Source: JALORV01 sp044225415
GTDB lineage: Bacteria > Pseudomonadota > Gammaproteobacteria > Burkholderiales > Burkholderiaceae_F
Reading direction: 5' to 3'
DNA length: 61,122 bases
Assembly (NCBI GenBank): GCA_044225415.1
Contig: JBGAIO010000003.1
Span: forward strand, 1-61,122
The position numbers and the translations under genes were made by a program. Under the pieces are notes generated by a model. That model searched no databases and was not told the origin of the DNA. It was given only the letters and a program-made list of their open reading frames with translations. Below, piece after piece: positions 51,515 to 59,504 of the stretch. The first letter of the stretch is position 1. Every line of letters starts with the position of its first letter.

Positions 51515-52145
51515 ATTGATCGTCGTCGACGATCACGCCATCGTCCGTCGCGGCATTGTGCAGGTGCTGTCCGACCATCCGGACGTGCAGATCGTCGCCG
51601 AAGCCGCCGACTACGGCCAGCTGCGCGCCGCGCTGAAGCAGCACGGCGAGCCCGACGTGCTGGTGATGGACGTCGGCCTGCCGGGCAAGAACGGCATCGA
51701 CATCCTGAAGTCGCTGAAGGAAGAGTACCCGCGGCTGAAGGTGCTGATGGTCAGCATGTATCCCGAGGACCAGTACGCCGTGCGCGCGTTCCGCGCCGGC
51801 GCCTATGGCTATCTCAACAAGGCGAGCGCGCCCGACAAGCTGCTCGAGGCGCTCGGCATGGTGATCGCGGGTCGCAAGTACGTGACACCCGAGATCGCGC
51901 AGGCGCTGATCGAGAACCTGAACGCGCCCGCGGAAACGGTGGCGCCGCACGAGAAGCTGTCCGACCGCGAGTTCCAGACGCTGAAGCTGATGGCGTCGGG
52001 CAAGCGCCTGTCCGACATCGCCGAGGAACTCGCGCTCAGCCCCAAGACCGTCAGCGTCTACCGCGCGCGCATCCTGGAGAAGATGGGGATGTCGAACAAT
52101 GCGGAGCTCACGCACTACGCGATCAAGAACGGGCTGGTCGAATAG
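51504..52145 (+). CDS. NarL/FixJ-family response regulator
   Basis: Receiver domain (LIVVDDHAIVRRG, acceptor Asp in VLVMDVGLPGKNG, K in YLNKASAPDK) followed by a LuxR-type helix-turn-helix at the C-terminus (LSDREFQTLKLMASGKRLSD, then IAEELALSPKTVSVYRARIL). 213 residues. Cognate to the preceding kinase by overlap. Target genes unknown; the pilin-like gene starts directly after it. Confidence 0.93.
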   Translation: MPVRLIVVDDHAIVRRGIVQVLSDHPDVQIVAEAADYGQLRAALKQHGEPDVLVMDVGLPGKNGIDILKSLKEEYPRLKVLMVSMYPEDQYAVRAFRAGAYGYLNKASAPDKLLEALGMVIAGRKYVTPEIAQALIENLNAPAETVAPHEKLSDREFQTLKLMASGKRLSDIAEELALSPKTVSVYRARILEKMGMSNNAELTHYAIKNGLVE

Positions 52146-52146
52146 C

Positions 52147-52654
52147 GTGCACGCTCGCCGTCCACGCACAGGGCCGCCGGCGCCGCCGGGCCATGGCTTC
52201 ACGCTGATCGAGCTGATGGTGGTGGTGGCGATCATCGCCATCCTTGCGTTGATGGCCGTTCCGCTCAACACCGACAAGCTCGTGCGCGAACAGGTGGTCG
52301 AGGCGATGAAGCTGACCGAGATCGCCAAGGCGCCGGTCGCCGCATCGTGGGCCCTTGCCGGGACCTTTCCGCCGACAACGCGGCGGCCGGACTGCCGCCG
52401 GCCGACAAGGTGGTCAGCAACTACGTGCAGTCGCTGACCGTGGACAGCGGCGCGATCCACGTGGTGTTCGGCAACCAGGCGCGCGGCGGCCGCGCGGCAA
52501 AGACCCTGAGCCTGCGCCCCGCCGTGGTCGAGGATGCCCGTATCGTGCCGGTCGCGTGGGTCTGCGGCTTTGCGGCCGCGCCCGACAAGATGACGGTGAC
52601 GGAGCCAACCGCACCGACCTGCCGCGGAACTGGCTGCCGGTGAACTGCCGCTGA
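52147..52654 (+). CDS. Type IV pilin-like protein, frameshifted twice
   Basis: The N-terminus has the prepilin cleavage site and hydrophobic helix: HGFTLIELMVVVAIIAILAL, with the glycine and +5 glutamate intact, so PilD should process it. The frame changes near 52355 (to ADNAAAGLPPADKVVSNYVQ) and near 52605 (to NRTDLPRNWLPVNCR, ending at 52654). The C-terminal tail resembles short betaproteobacterial pilins. 508 nt fits two missing bases. Start GTG at 52147 is right after the regulator's stop. Whether it is a minor or major pilin cannot be told. Confidence 0.75.
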
Positions 52655-52660
52655 CGCGGC

Positions 52661-53571
52661 TCAGGCACGACGCCCCGCACACACCACGCGCGCGCAGTCA
52701 GCGAACGGCCGGTCGCCGCCATCGGGCTGCAGCCGTTGCGCAGCCGCGCTTCCACCGCGAGTTTCTGTTCTTCGTTGAGCGAACCGACCACCGCGCCCGC
52801 GGCGCCCGTGCGGCCGAGGAACGGCTTCCAGTAGTCGTCGAACGATGCGAACGGCTGCTGCACCACGATCGGACGCTCCTCGACGTTGACCAGTCCGGCG
52901 CGGCGCCACGCGTCACCCAGTTCGCCCACACGTGCGAACTTCATGTTGCGCTGGTGCTTCGCCGCCAGCGCGGGCACCTCGGCGACCAGTTCGTCCCAGA
53001 AGATGCGGATCATCTCCATGCCCGCGTCGTAGTCCCATACGCACGCACTGACCCCGCCGCCGCGCCGCGTGACGCGGCGCATCTCGCGGATCGCCTTGTC
53101 GTGGTCGGGAACGAAGTTGATGACCAGCAGCGCCACGGCCTGGTCGAAATGGCCGTCAGCGAAGCGCAGTGCCTGCGCGTCGCCGATCTCGAATGCGGTT
53201 CGGTCGGTATCGACATGTTTCCTCGCGTAGGCAATAAAGGCCTCCGACGGATCGACGCCGACGACCGTCACCGACGGATGACTGGCGACCAGTCCGGCGG
53301 CCACCGCGCCGGTCCCGGTGCCGACGTCCAGCACCTTGTCGTACCGGCCGACATGCGCGAAGTCGATGAACACCGGCACCAGCCTGCGGCTCCACCGGCC
53401 CATGTAGCGCTCGTAGCCATCGCTGGTCGAGAACATGGCGGCTTCCTTCTCCTTCAACGTGACCTCCTGCGCGGTGCCGGGTTGCGCAATCGATGAACCC
53501 TGGATCAATCCAGAAGCAGCCGCAAGGACGACCGACAGGCAGAACAGCGCTGGACGGCAACCATCTGGCAT
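52661..53571 (-). CDS. Class I SAM-dependent methyltransferase with apparent signal peptide, frame-disturbed at the 3' end
   Basis: Methyltransferase fold of UbiE/Methyltransf_11 type: KVLDVGTGTGAVAAGLVASH (SAM motif I), VGVDPSEAFIAYARKHV, FEIGDAQALRFADGHFDQAV, and FASFDDYWKPFLGRTGAAGA. Unusually it begins with a signal-like segment (PALFCLSVVLAAASGLIQGS) before the domain, suggesting export or a misassigned start; a start at MFSTSDGYERYMGRWSRRLV would remove it. A GGAG site supports the ATG at 53571. Near the end, LQPDGGDRPF and LTARAWCVRGVVP are in different frames, so the exact stop is uncertain. Divergent from the CadC-like regulator. Confidence 0.7.
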
Positions 53572-53652
53572 CGCAATCTCCGTGGTGGGCATCGCGCACG
53601 CGGGTCGTGGCGCGCGGCCGCCGTTGTCGTCTATCCTCGATCGCTCGTCCTG

Positions 53653-55442
53653 ATGAAATGGCGAAGAAATTCGCAAGGAACGCCAGCGAGTCGACGAATC
53701 AACGACTTGCGCACCGCGACGGGAGGCCTGGAATCCGTGGCGCTTGACAGCCAGACGACCGGAGCACGACCGTCGCTGCGGGTGGGACCGTGGCGGATCG
53801 ACGTGGATGCGAACGAAATCCACGACGGCGACCGGCGCGCGCGTCTCGAACCCAAGGTGATGCAGGTGCTGGTCGCGCTGGTCGCCGACGCCGGCCGCGT
53901 GCTGACGCGCGAGGAACTGCTGGCACGCGTCTGGCCGAAAGTGGTGGTGGGCGACGAAGTGCTGACGCAGACCATCATCAAGCTGCGCAAGGCACTGGGC
54001 GACGATTCGCGCGCACCCTCCTACATCGAGACCATTGCCAAGAGCGGTTACCGCCTGATTGCGCCGACCACGCCGTACGCCGGCGCGACTGCAGTACCGG
54101 TGCCGGAACCGACGCTCCCATCAGCGCCCGCCGGCCCGTCGGTGCCACGCGCTTCCCGGCGCGCATGGGTCGGCATCGCCGCACTGGCAACCGTGCTGGT
54201 CGCCGTCGCTGCGTATCTCGCACTCTCCGGCCCACGCGACAGCAGCGTGACCGCCGCCGCCGACAACGGCGACACCTCGCCCGCGGCCGCGGTGACNNNN
54301 NNNNNNNNNNAATGCCGTTCGAAACCGTCGGCCAGGCCGGCGAGCATGCCTACCTGGCGCACGGCATCAGCAACGACCTGCTGACCGACCTGTCGCGGCT
54401 GCCGCAACTGCGCATGATCAGTCCGTCCGTGGCAGGCGCGCGCAGCGACGGCGCTGCCGGAGCGCGCTACGTGGTCACCGGCAGCGTGCAGCGCGACGCG
54501 ACGATGCTGCGGGTCAACGCGCGGCTGGTCGACACGCAGACCGGCCAGCAGCTGTGGTCGGAGCGCTTCGAGCGGCCCTTCGGCGATCTGTTCGCGGTGC
54601 AGGACGACATCGTCCGCAGCCTTGCCGCCGTGCTGCCGGCCCGCCTCAGCGACGCCGCGCGGCGGCAGCTCGCACGGCGCTACACGCGCAACCTCGAGGC
54701 CTACGATCTGTTCCTGCGCGCGCAGTCGGCGTTCCTGGTGCGCCAGCCCGGCGTCAACGAGGAAGCGCGTGCGCTGTACCGACAGGCGCTGGCGCTCGAC
54801 CCCGCCTTCGCACGCGCCTATGCCGGACTGGCGATGACCTATGCGATGGACGACCGGCTGCGCACGTCGGCCGAGTCGTCGGCCTCGCAGGCACGCGCAC
54901 TCGAACTCGCCGAGTCTGCGCGCCTCATCGATCCCGATATCCCGGAGGTCTACTGGGCGCTCGGCTTCGTCCACGTGCAGGGCCGCCGGCACGACGCCGC
55001 GATCGATGCACTGAAACGCGCCATCGAGCTCAACCCGTCGTACGCCGATGCCTACGCGTTCATGGGCGGCATCTACACCTACCAGGGCCAGGCCGCGCGT
55101 ACCATTCCGCTGCTGCGCACCGCCCTGCGGCTCAAGCCGGACGGTGGTTATCTCTACTTCCTGATCCTCGGCCGCGCCTACCTGTACGACAACGACACCG
55201 AGCAGGCCCTGATCAATCTGCGCGAAGCGGCCGCACGGAATCCGTCGGACATGGAGACCCGCATTCACCTGGCCGCGGCCTCGATCGCGGCCGGCGACCG
55301 CGCGGCGGCCGAGTGGGAGGCACAGGAGATACGCGCGATGCACTCCGGCTTCGACGCGCGCATGTGGCTGCAGAACTATCCGATGAGCAGCGAGCCCTAT
55401 CGGCGCAGGCTTGCGGATCTGCTGGCGCAGGCCGGGCTCTAG
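53653..55442 (+). CDS. CadC-like winged-helix regulator with TPR domain, interrupted by an assembly gap
   Basis: Membrane-anchored one-component regulator. OmpR/PhoB-type DNA-binding domain at about residues 40-135 (RVGPWRIDVDANEI, LEPKVMQVLVALVADAGRVL, VVVGDEVLTQTIIKLRKALG, IETIAKSGYRLI), then a transmembrane helix WVGIAALATVLVAVAAYLAL. The second half has a FlgO/adenylate-cyclase-associated segment (LAHGISNDLLTDLSRLPQLR, YVVTGSVQRD, QTGQQLWSERFERPF) and several TPR units (RALYRQALALDPAFARAYAG and others). Fourteen N at 54297-54310 separate the halves, which are in different frames. A GTG at 53737 is an alternative start. Ligand unknown. Confidence 0.85.
54297..54310. other. Assembly gap (14 N)
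   Basis: Run of undetermined bases inside the CadC-like regulator. The flanking coding halves are in different frames, so the true gap length is not 14 or an indel lies nearby. Confidence 0.99.
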
Positions 55443-55452
55443 TCCGCGTACC

Positions 55453-55827
55453 ATGACCCGGATGCCTCGACGCCGTCCGCGCGCCCTGTCGAATGCCACG
55501 AAGCTGATGCAGATCGGCATCGCGGCGCCGCAGGTCGTCGCACAGCGCGTTGCGCGCATGGCGGCGGCGGGCGCCACGCCCAACGCGCGCGACCGGCGCG
55601 AGTTCACGACCATGGTGGTGGAAAAGCAGGTCGCGATGGTGCAGGCCTGGGCCGGCATGGCCGCCGCGGCGTTGCAGATGCAGCAGCGCTGGTGGTTTGC
55701 CGCACTCGGCGGGCGTGCGCCTTCGTTGCAGCGCTACGCAGACGCTCTCGCAGCGCGCGGCATCGCGCCGTTCCATCGCAAGGCCGTCAGCAACGCCAGG
55801 CGGCTGGCGCGCAAGCGCCGACGCTGA
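55453..55827 (+). CDS. Phasin-family protein (polyhydroxyalkanoate granule-associated)
   Basis: 124-residue basic, alanine-rich helical protein. The central AAGATPNARDRREFTTMVVE and the C-terminal RGIAPFHRKAVSNARRLARK match Burkholderiales phasins that coat polyhydroxyalkanoate granules. No other PHA gene is in the window, so granule formation here is an inference from family. It starts 11 bp after the CadC-like regulator, same strand. Converges on the redox protein gene. Confidence 0.7.
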   Translation: MTRMPRRRPRALSNATKLMQIGIAAPQVVAQRVARMAAAGATPNARDRREFTTMVVEKQVAMVQAWAGMAAAALQMQQRWWFAALGGRAPSLQRYADALAARGIAPFHRKAVSNARRLARKRRR

Positions 55828-55884
55828 GCACGGGGCCGGCACGCGAAACCACGCACCGGCCTGTGCTGCTACAGCCAGGATCGG

Positions 55885-56649
55885 CTAGATCTTGCCGTGT
55901 CCCTTGGCCAGCTGCGGCGAATGGCAGCCGCCGCAGTCCATCTTCGTGCGGATGTTCTCGACGTGCCCGCCCTTCTCGTGGCAGGACATGCAGGCCTGTG
56001 TCTGCGCCGATGGCGTGAATCCGCTGATCTTCCTCGCCCCGGCCTGCTCGTTGAGCAGCAGCACGGCCTTGCGCGCGACCGACGAGGTCAGCGTGCCGCA
56101 GCGCTCGGTGCGCTCCGGCGAGTAGGCCTTCTTGTGCGCGGCTTCGGTCCAGTGCGCGATGGATTCATGGCACAGCGGCGTGCCGGCCACCGAGCGCACT
56201 TCCGGAAACTTCGCGCCCTTCGGATAGAAGTTGGGCAGCGGCTCCGTCTCGTACCAGCTCATCAGCGCATCGATGACCGGGCCGGGCTCGGGCGACAGCA
56301 GCTGGATGGCCGCGACCGTGCCGTTGATTGCGCCGCAGATCGTGCCCCAGCCGTTGATGCCGCCGGCACCGTATTTCATCATCACGAACGGAAACTGGTT
56401 GTAGGGCGCGCCGTAGCGGTCGCCGAGTTCGCCGACGATGGACTCGAAGCCACCGTACATGCAGTGCCCCTTGAGATAGCCGTCATAGGCGCGCTGCGCA
56501 GCGACGTCCGGGTCCAGCGTCACGTACTTCCACGTCGCTTCGGCCGGCTTCTTTTCCTCGGCTGCGGCGAACAGACTGCCGGCCGCGCCGGCTGCCGCGA
56601 TGCCTCCCACGAACGACATCATCTGTCGGCGATTCATCAGACCTTGCAT
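55885..56649 (-). CDS. Exported C_GCAxxG_C_C / split-Soret-like redox protein with two CXXCH motifs
   Basis: Exported redox protein. The N-terminus carries a Tat-like signal (NRRQMMSFVGGIAAAGAAGS). The middle matches the C_GCAxxG_C_C family: HCMYGGFESIV and GGINGWGTICGAINGTVAAI, with CGTLTSSVARKAV further on. The C-terminus has two haem c motifs, CMSCHEKGGH and CGGCHSPQLAKGH, as in split-Soret cytochromes. 254 residues; a strong GGAGGG site precedes the ATG at 56649. Same strand as, and directly downstream of, the TtrR/TtrS-like pair. Substrate not shown by the sequence. Confidence 0.8.
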   Translation of the reverse strand: MQGLMNRRQMMSFVGGIAAAGAAGSLFAAAEEKKPAEATWKYVTLDPDVAAQRAYDGYLKGHCMYGGFESIVGELGDRYGAPYNQFPFVMMKYGAGGINGWGTICGAINGTVAAIQLLSPEPGPVIDALMSWYETEPLPNFYPKGAKFPEVRSVAGTPLCHESIAHWTEAAHKKAYSPERTERCGTLTSSVARKAVLLLNEQAGARKISGFTPSAQTQACMSCHEKGGHVENIRTKMDCGGCHSPQLAKGHGKI

Positions 56650-56792
56650 CGAACCCTCCCTGGATTGCCGGCCGGTTGCCCGGCCCATGAGGAGATTCTC
56701 GGCAGGCGGAAGCGCGCACGACTGACGAACATCATGCGCCACCCCAGCAATGAGGACGACGTTCCCGAGCGCCCGTACGCGCTCGAAACGAT

Positions 56793-56818
56793 GCGCATAC
56801 GAACCTGTACCTATGCGC
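56793..56818. promoter_or_regulatory. Inverted repeat, candidate operator
   Basis: GCGCATA (56793-56799), 12-bp spacer, TATGCGC (56812-56818): a perfect 7-bp dyad in the 192-bp gap between the FixJ/TtrR-like regulator and the cytochrome-like gene, about 145-170 bp upstream of the latter's ATG. A dimeric regulator site is plausible; no experimental link. Confidence 0.45.
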
Positions 56819-56841
56819 GGCGCATCGGTCGCCGCGACCCG

Positions 56842-57468
56842 CTAGGTCTGATGCACGAAACCCGGATCGGCCTGCATGAAGACGCGCGCCAGTTCGGCGG
56901 CCGAGCGCACGCCGACCTTTTCCATCACGCGTCCGCGGTGCACGTGCACGGTCTTCTCGCTGATGCCGAGTCGCTGCGCGATGTCGCGATTCGAACGGCC
57001 GCGCGCCACCAGGTCGGCCACGTCGCGCTCGCGCGGCGTGAGCAGCGCCAGCCGCTGGGCCGAGGCATCGCGTTCCTGCTGTACGCCCATCGATTGCAGG
57101 CTGCTGCGCACCGCCTTGGCGATGGCATCCAGCAGCAGCTGGTCGCGGAACGGCTTCTCGATGAAGTCAAAGGCGCCCTGCTTCATCGCCTCGACCGCGA
57201 GCCCGACATCGGCATGGCCGGTGACGAACACGATGGGCAGCACGATGCCGCGTCGGCGCATCTCGCGCTGCAGTTCCAGGCCGCTCATTTCCGGCATGCG
57301 GATGTCGAGGATCAGGCAGCCGGGCCTTCCCACGGGCGCCTCGGCGAGGAAGCGCCGCGCGGTGTCGTAGGTAATCGTGTGCCAGCCGACCGATTCGGTC
57401 AGGAACGCGATCGAGCGGCGCATGGCGGAGTCGTCGTCGACCACATACACGGTCGCACTGGGGTTCAT
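56842..57468 (-). CDS. FixJ/TtrR-family response regulator
   Basis: Receiver domain (VYVVDDDSAMRRSIAFL, acceptor Asp in CLILDIRMPEMSGLEL, VTGHADVGLAVEAMKQGAFD, K in IEKPF) and a LuxR-type helix-turn-helix (LLTPRERDVADLVARGRSNR, then DIAQRLGISEKTVHVHRGRV). 208 residues, close to TtrR, FixJ and TodT-type regulators. The ATG overlaps the kinase stop (ATGA), so kinase and regulator are cotranslated. The likely target is the adjacent cytochrome-like gene. Confidence 0.9.
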   Translation of the reverse strand: MNPSATVYVVDDDSAMRRSIAFLTESVGWHTITYDTARRFLAEAPVGRPGCLILDIRMPEMSGLELQREMRRRGIVLPIVFVTGHADVGLAVEAMKQGAFDFIEKPFRDQLLLDAIAKAVRSSLQSMGVQQERDASAQRLALLTPRERDVADLVARGRSNRDIAQRLGISEKTVHVHRGRVMEKVGVRSAAELARVFMQADPGFVHQT

Positions 57469-59399
57469 GGTCTTGCCTCCGATGCCATCGAAGCGCCGGT
57501 CGACGCGGCCCGGCTGGTGCGTTCGTCGAGCGCCGGCAGCAGGATCCACATCAGCAGGCCGCGCCGGCTGGTGCAGGTGCGTGCATCGATGTGTCCACCG
57601 TGGGCCTCGATGACCCGCTTGCAGATGGCCAGGCCGAGGCCCACGCCGTTGGGCTTGGTGGTGTGGAAAGGCTGGAACAGGTGCTCCAGGGCATCGGCTG
57701 ACAGGCCCTCGCCCTGATCGCACACTTCCAGTTCGACATCCGGGCCGGCGCGCCGCAGTCGGACTTCGATGCGCTGCTGGTCGGCCGGCATCCCGGCCAT
57801 CGCTTCCATGGAGTTCCGGAACAGGTTGAGCAGCACCTGCTCGATCTGCAGCCGGTCCGCCATGGCGCGGATCGGCCGCCTGTCGCCGGCATCGGACTCG
57901 ACTGAAATGTGGATGGCAGGTGCATCGGGTGCGATGCCCCGCAGCAGCGCCACCGCGGACCGCACCACCTGCTCCAGGTCGACTGCGACGCGCGCCTCGA
58001 CGCGCTTGGCGGCAAAGCCGCGCACGCGCTGCATGATCTGGCGTGCGCGCTCGGCCTGACTCACGATCTCCTCGCCGGCCTCCGCCAGCGGCGCCGGATC
58101 GTCCAGTCCGGCCTGCACGCGACGCACGATGCCGTGCGCGAAGTTGCTGATCGATGCCAATGGTTGCGCGAGTTCGTGCGCCAGCATGCTCGACATCTCG
58201 CCCAGCGCTCCCAGGCGCGACAGGTGCAGCAGCTCTTCCTCGCGGTGGCGCACGTCGGCCGCCATGCGATCGCGGTCGGCAAGCGCGCGCCGCAGCTGGG
58301 CCGTGCGACGCCTGACCTGCCACTCGGCCAGCGACACGTGCGCAAAGGCGCCCAGCACCAACAGCGCGGCCAGTCCCATCATCAGACGGTTGCGCTCGAA
58401 GAAGCCCTGCAGCGTGCGCCCCGACAGGTATTCGTACGGCCCCACTTCCAGGTCGCGCAGGACCCCATGCACGCTTTCGTAGTCGGTTGGCACCGACCAA
58501 CTGTGCCCGTCGGCCGAGCGCGGCATGCGCAGCAAAGCAAGCGTCACGATGCGCGCGAGCTCGGGGTCGGTGCCCTTCAGCGCCGCGAATGCCCAGTCCG
58601 GATACATGCGCGTCGTGCGCGCGCAGCCGGTGCCGTCGGCGGGCTGCGGGTTGAGCACGCGGAATGCCTCGCGGCGATACTGCGGCTGGGACGTCAGCTT
58701 CTCCAGCAGGCAGCGCCGCAGGATGGCCGCATCGGCGCGATTACTCTGCAGATCCTCGAGCAGCAGCCGCAGGTCGTAGCCGACGAAGCGCAGGTCACGC
58801 AGGTCGGACCGCCGCACGCCGGCCTGCTGCAGCGCATGCAATCCGACCTGAAAGCCGCCGAACAGCCCCTCTGAAACGGCGATCAGCCGCTGATGGCGCA
58901 GGTCGGCCAGTTCGCGCAGGTCCGTGCGGCCATTCATCACGATGATCGCCGAACCGAGCGCTTCGCGCGGCGACACGGCCGCCGGGCTCTCGACCGTGGC
59001 GAGCGCCGTCGCGCCATACGCGGCCGCCATCTCGACGAAGAAGCCGCTGTTGGCGATCAGGAAGTCCATCTGCGCGTGCGCCACTTTCTCGCGCAGGCGC
59101 TCCTCGTCCACGGCCTCGGTCCGTACGGTGTAGCCCGGCAGCGCCCCTTCGAGCGTCGGGCCGACAAAGCGCCAGTCGTGCAACACATCGAAGGAGCCTT
59201 CCGGCGCCATGATGCCGATGCGCAGTTCGCGCCGGGTCGTCATCTCCGGCTGCGCGGTCATCGCCGGCGACGCGGCCAGCGCTGTCACGGCAGCGGTGAA
59301 TGTCGCCAGAACGACAAGGCCGGCTGCCAGGCAGCTTCGAAAACTGCCCACGACGCCGACTGCGCCGCACAGGCGCCAGATTCCCGGAACGCAGGCCAT
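57465..59399 (-). CDS. TtrS-like membrane sensor histidine kinase with periplasmic PhnD-type domain
   Basis: Signal anchor near residues 18-42 (CLAAGLVVLATFTAAVTALA), then a periplasmic binding-protein-like (PhnD/TtrS) domain from about 57 to 330 (LRIGIMAPEGSFDVLHDWRF, FLIANSGFFVEMAA, LIAVSEGLFGGFQVG, DWAFAALKGTDPELA). A second transmembrane helix (LMMGLAALLVLGAFAHVSLA), HisKA with GEMSSMLAHELAQPLASISN, and HATPase with NLFRNSMEAM, DQGEGL and GVGLGLAICKRV follow. Two cysteines (RRCLLEKL, DGTGCARTT) lie in the sensor domain. 644 residues. Relatives sense tetrathionate or thiosulfate; the ligand here is inferred only from family. Confidence 0.87.
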   Translation of the reverse strand: MACVPGIWRLCGAVGVVGSFRSCLAAGLVVLATFTAAVTALAASPAMTAQPEMTTRRELRIGIMAPEGSFDVLHDWRFVGPTLEGALPGYTVRTEAVDEERLREKVAHAQMDFLIANSGFFVEMAAAYGATALATVESPAAVSPREALGSAIIVMNGRTDLRELADLRHQRLIAVSEGLFGGFQVGLHALQQAGVRRSDLRDLRFVGYDLRLLLEDLQSNRADAAILRRCLLEKLTSQPQYRREAFRVLNPQPADGTGCARTTRMYPDWAFAALKGTDPELARIVTLALLRMPRSADGHSWSVPTDYESVHGVLRDLEVGPYEYLSGRTLQGFFERNRLMMGLAALLVLGAFAHVSLAEWQVRRRTAQLRRALADRDRMAADVRHREEELLHLSRLGALGEMSSMLAHELAQPLASISNFAHGIVRRVQAGLDDPAPLAEAGEEIVSQAERARQIMQRVRGFAAKRVEARVAVDLEQVVRSAVALLRGIAPDAPAIHISVESDAGDRRPIRAMADRLQIEQVLLNLFRNSMEAMAGMPADQQRIEVRLRRAGPDVELEVCDQGEGLSADALEHLFQPFHTTKPNGVGLGLAICKRVIEAHGGHIDARTCTSRRGLLMWILLPALDERTSRAASTGASMASEARP

Positions 59400-59504
59400 G
59401 ATGGTGGCATCGGTCAGATCGACCGATGCCAGCGTAGGCCGGTCAGGCCTCCATGCGCTGATGCAGATCAGCCGGTGCGGCGAATCGCTGCGGGGTCGCG
59501 CAGA

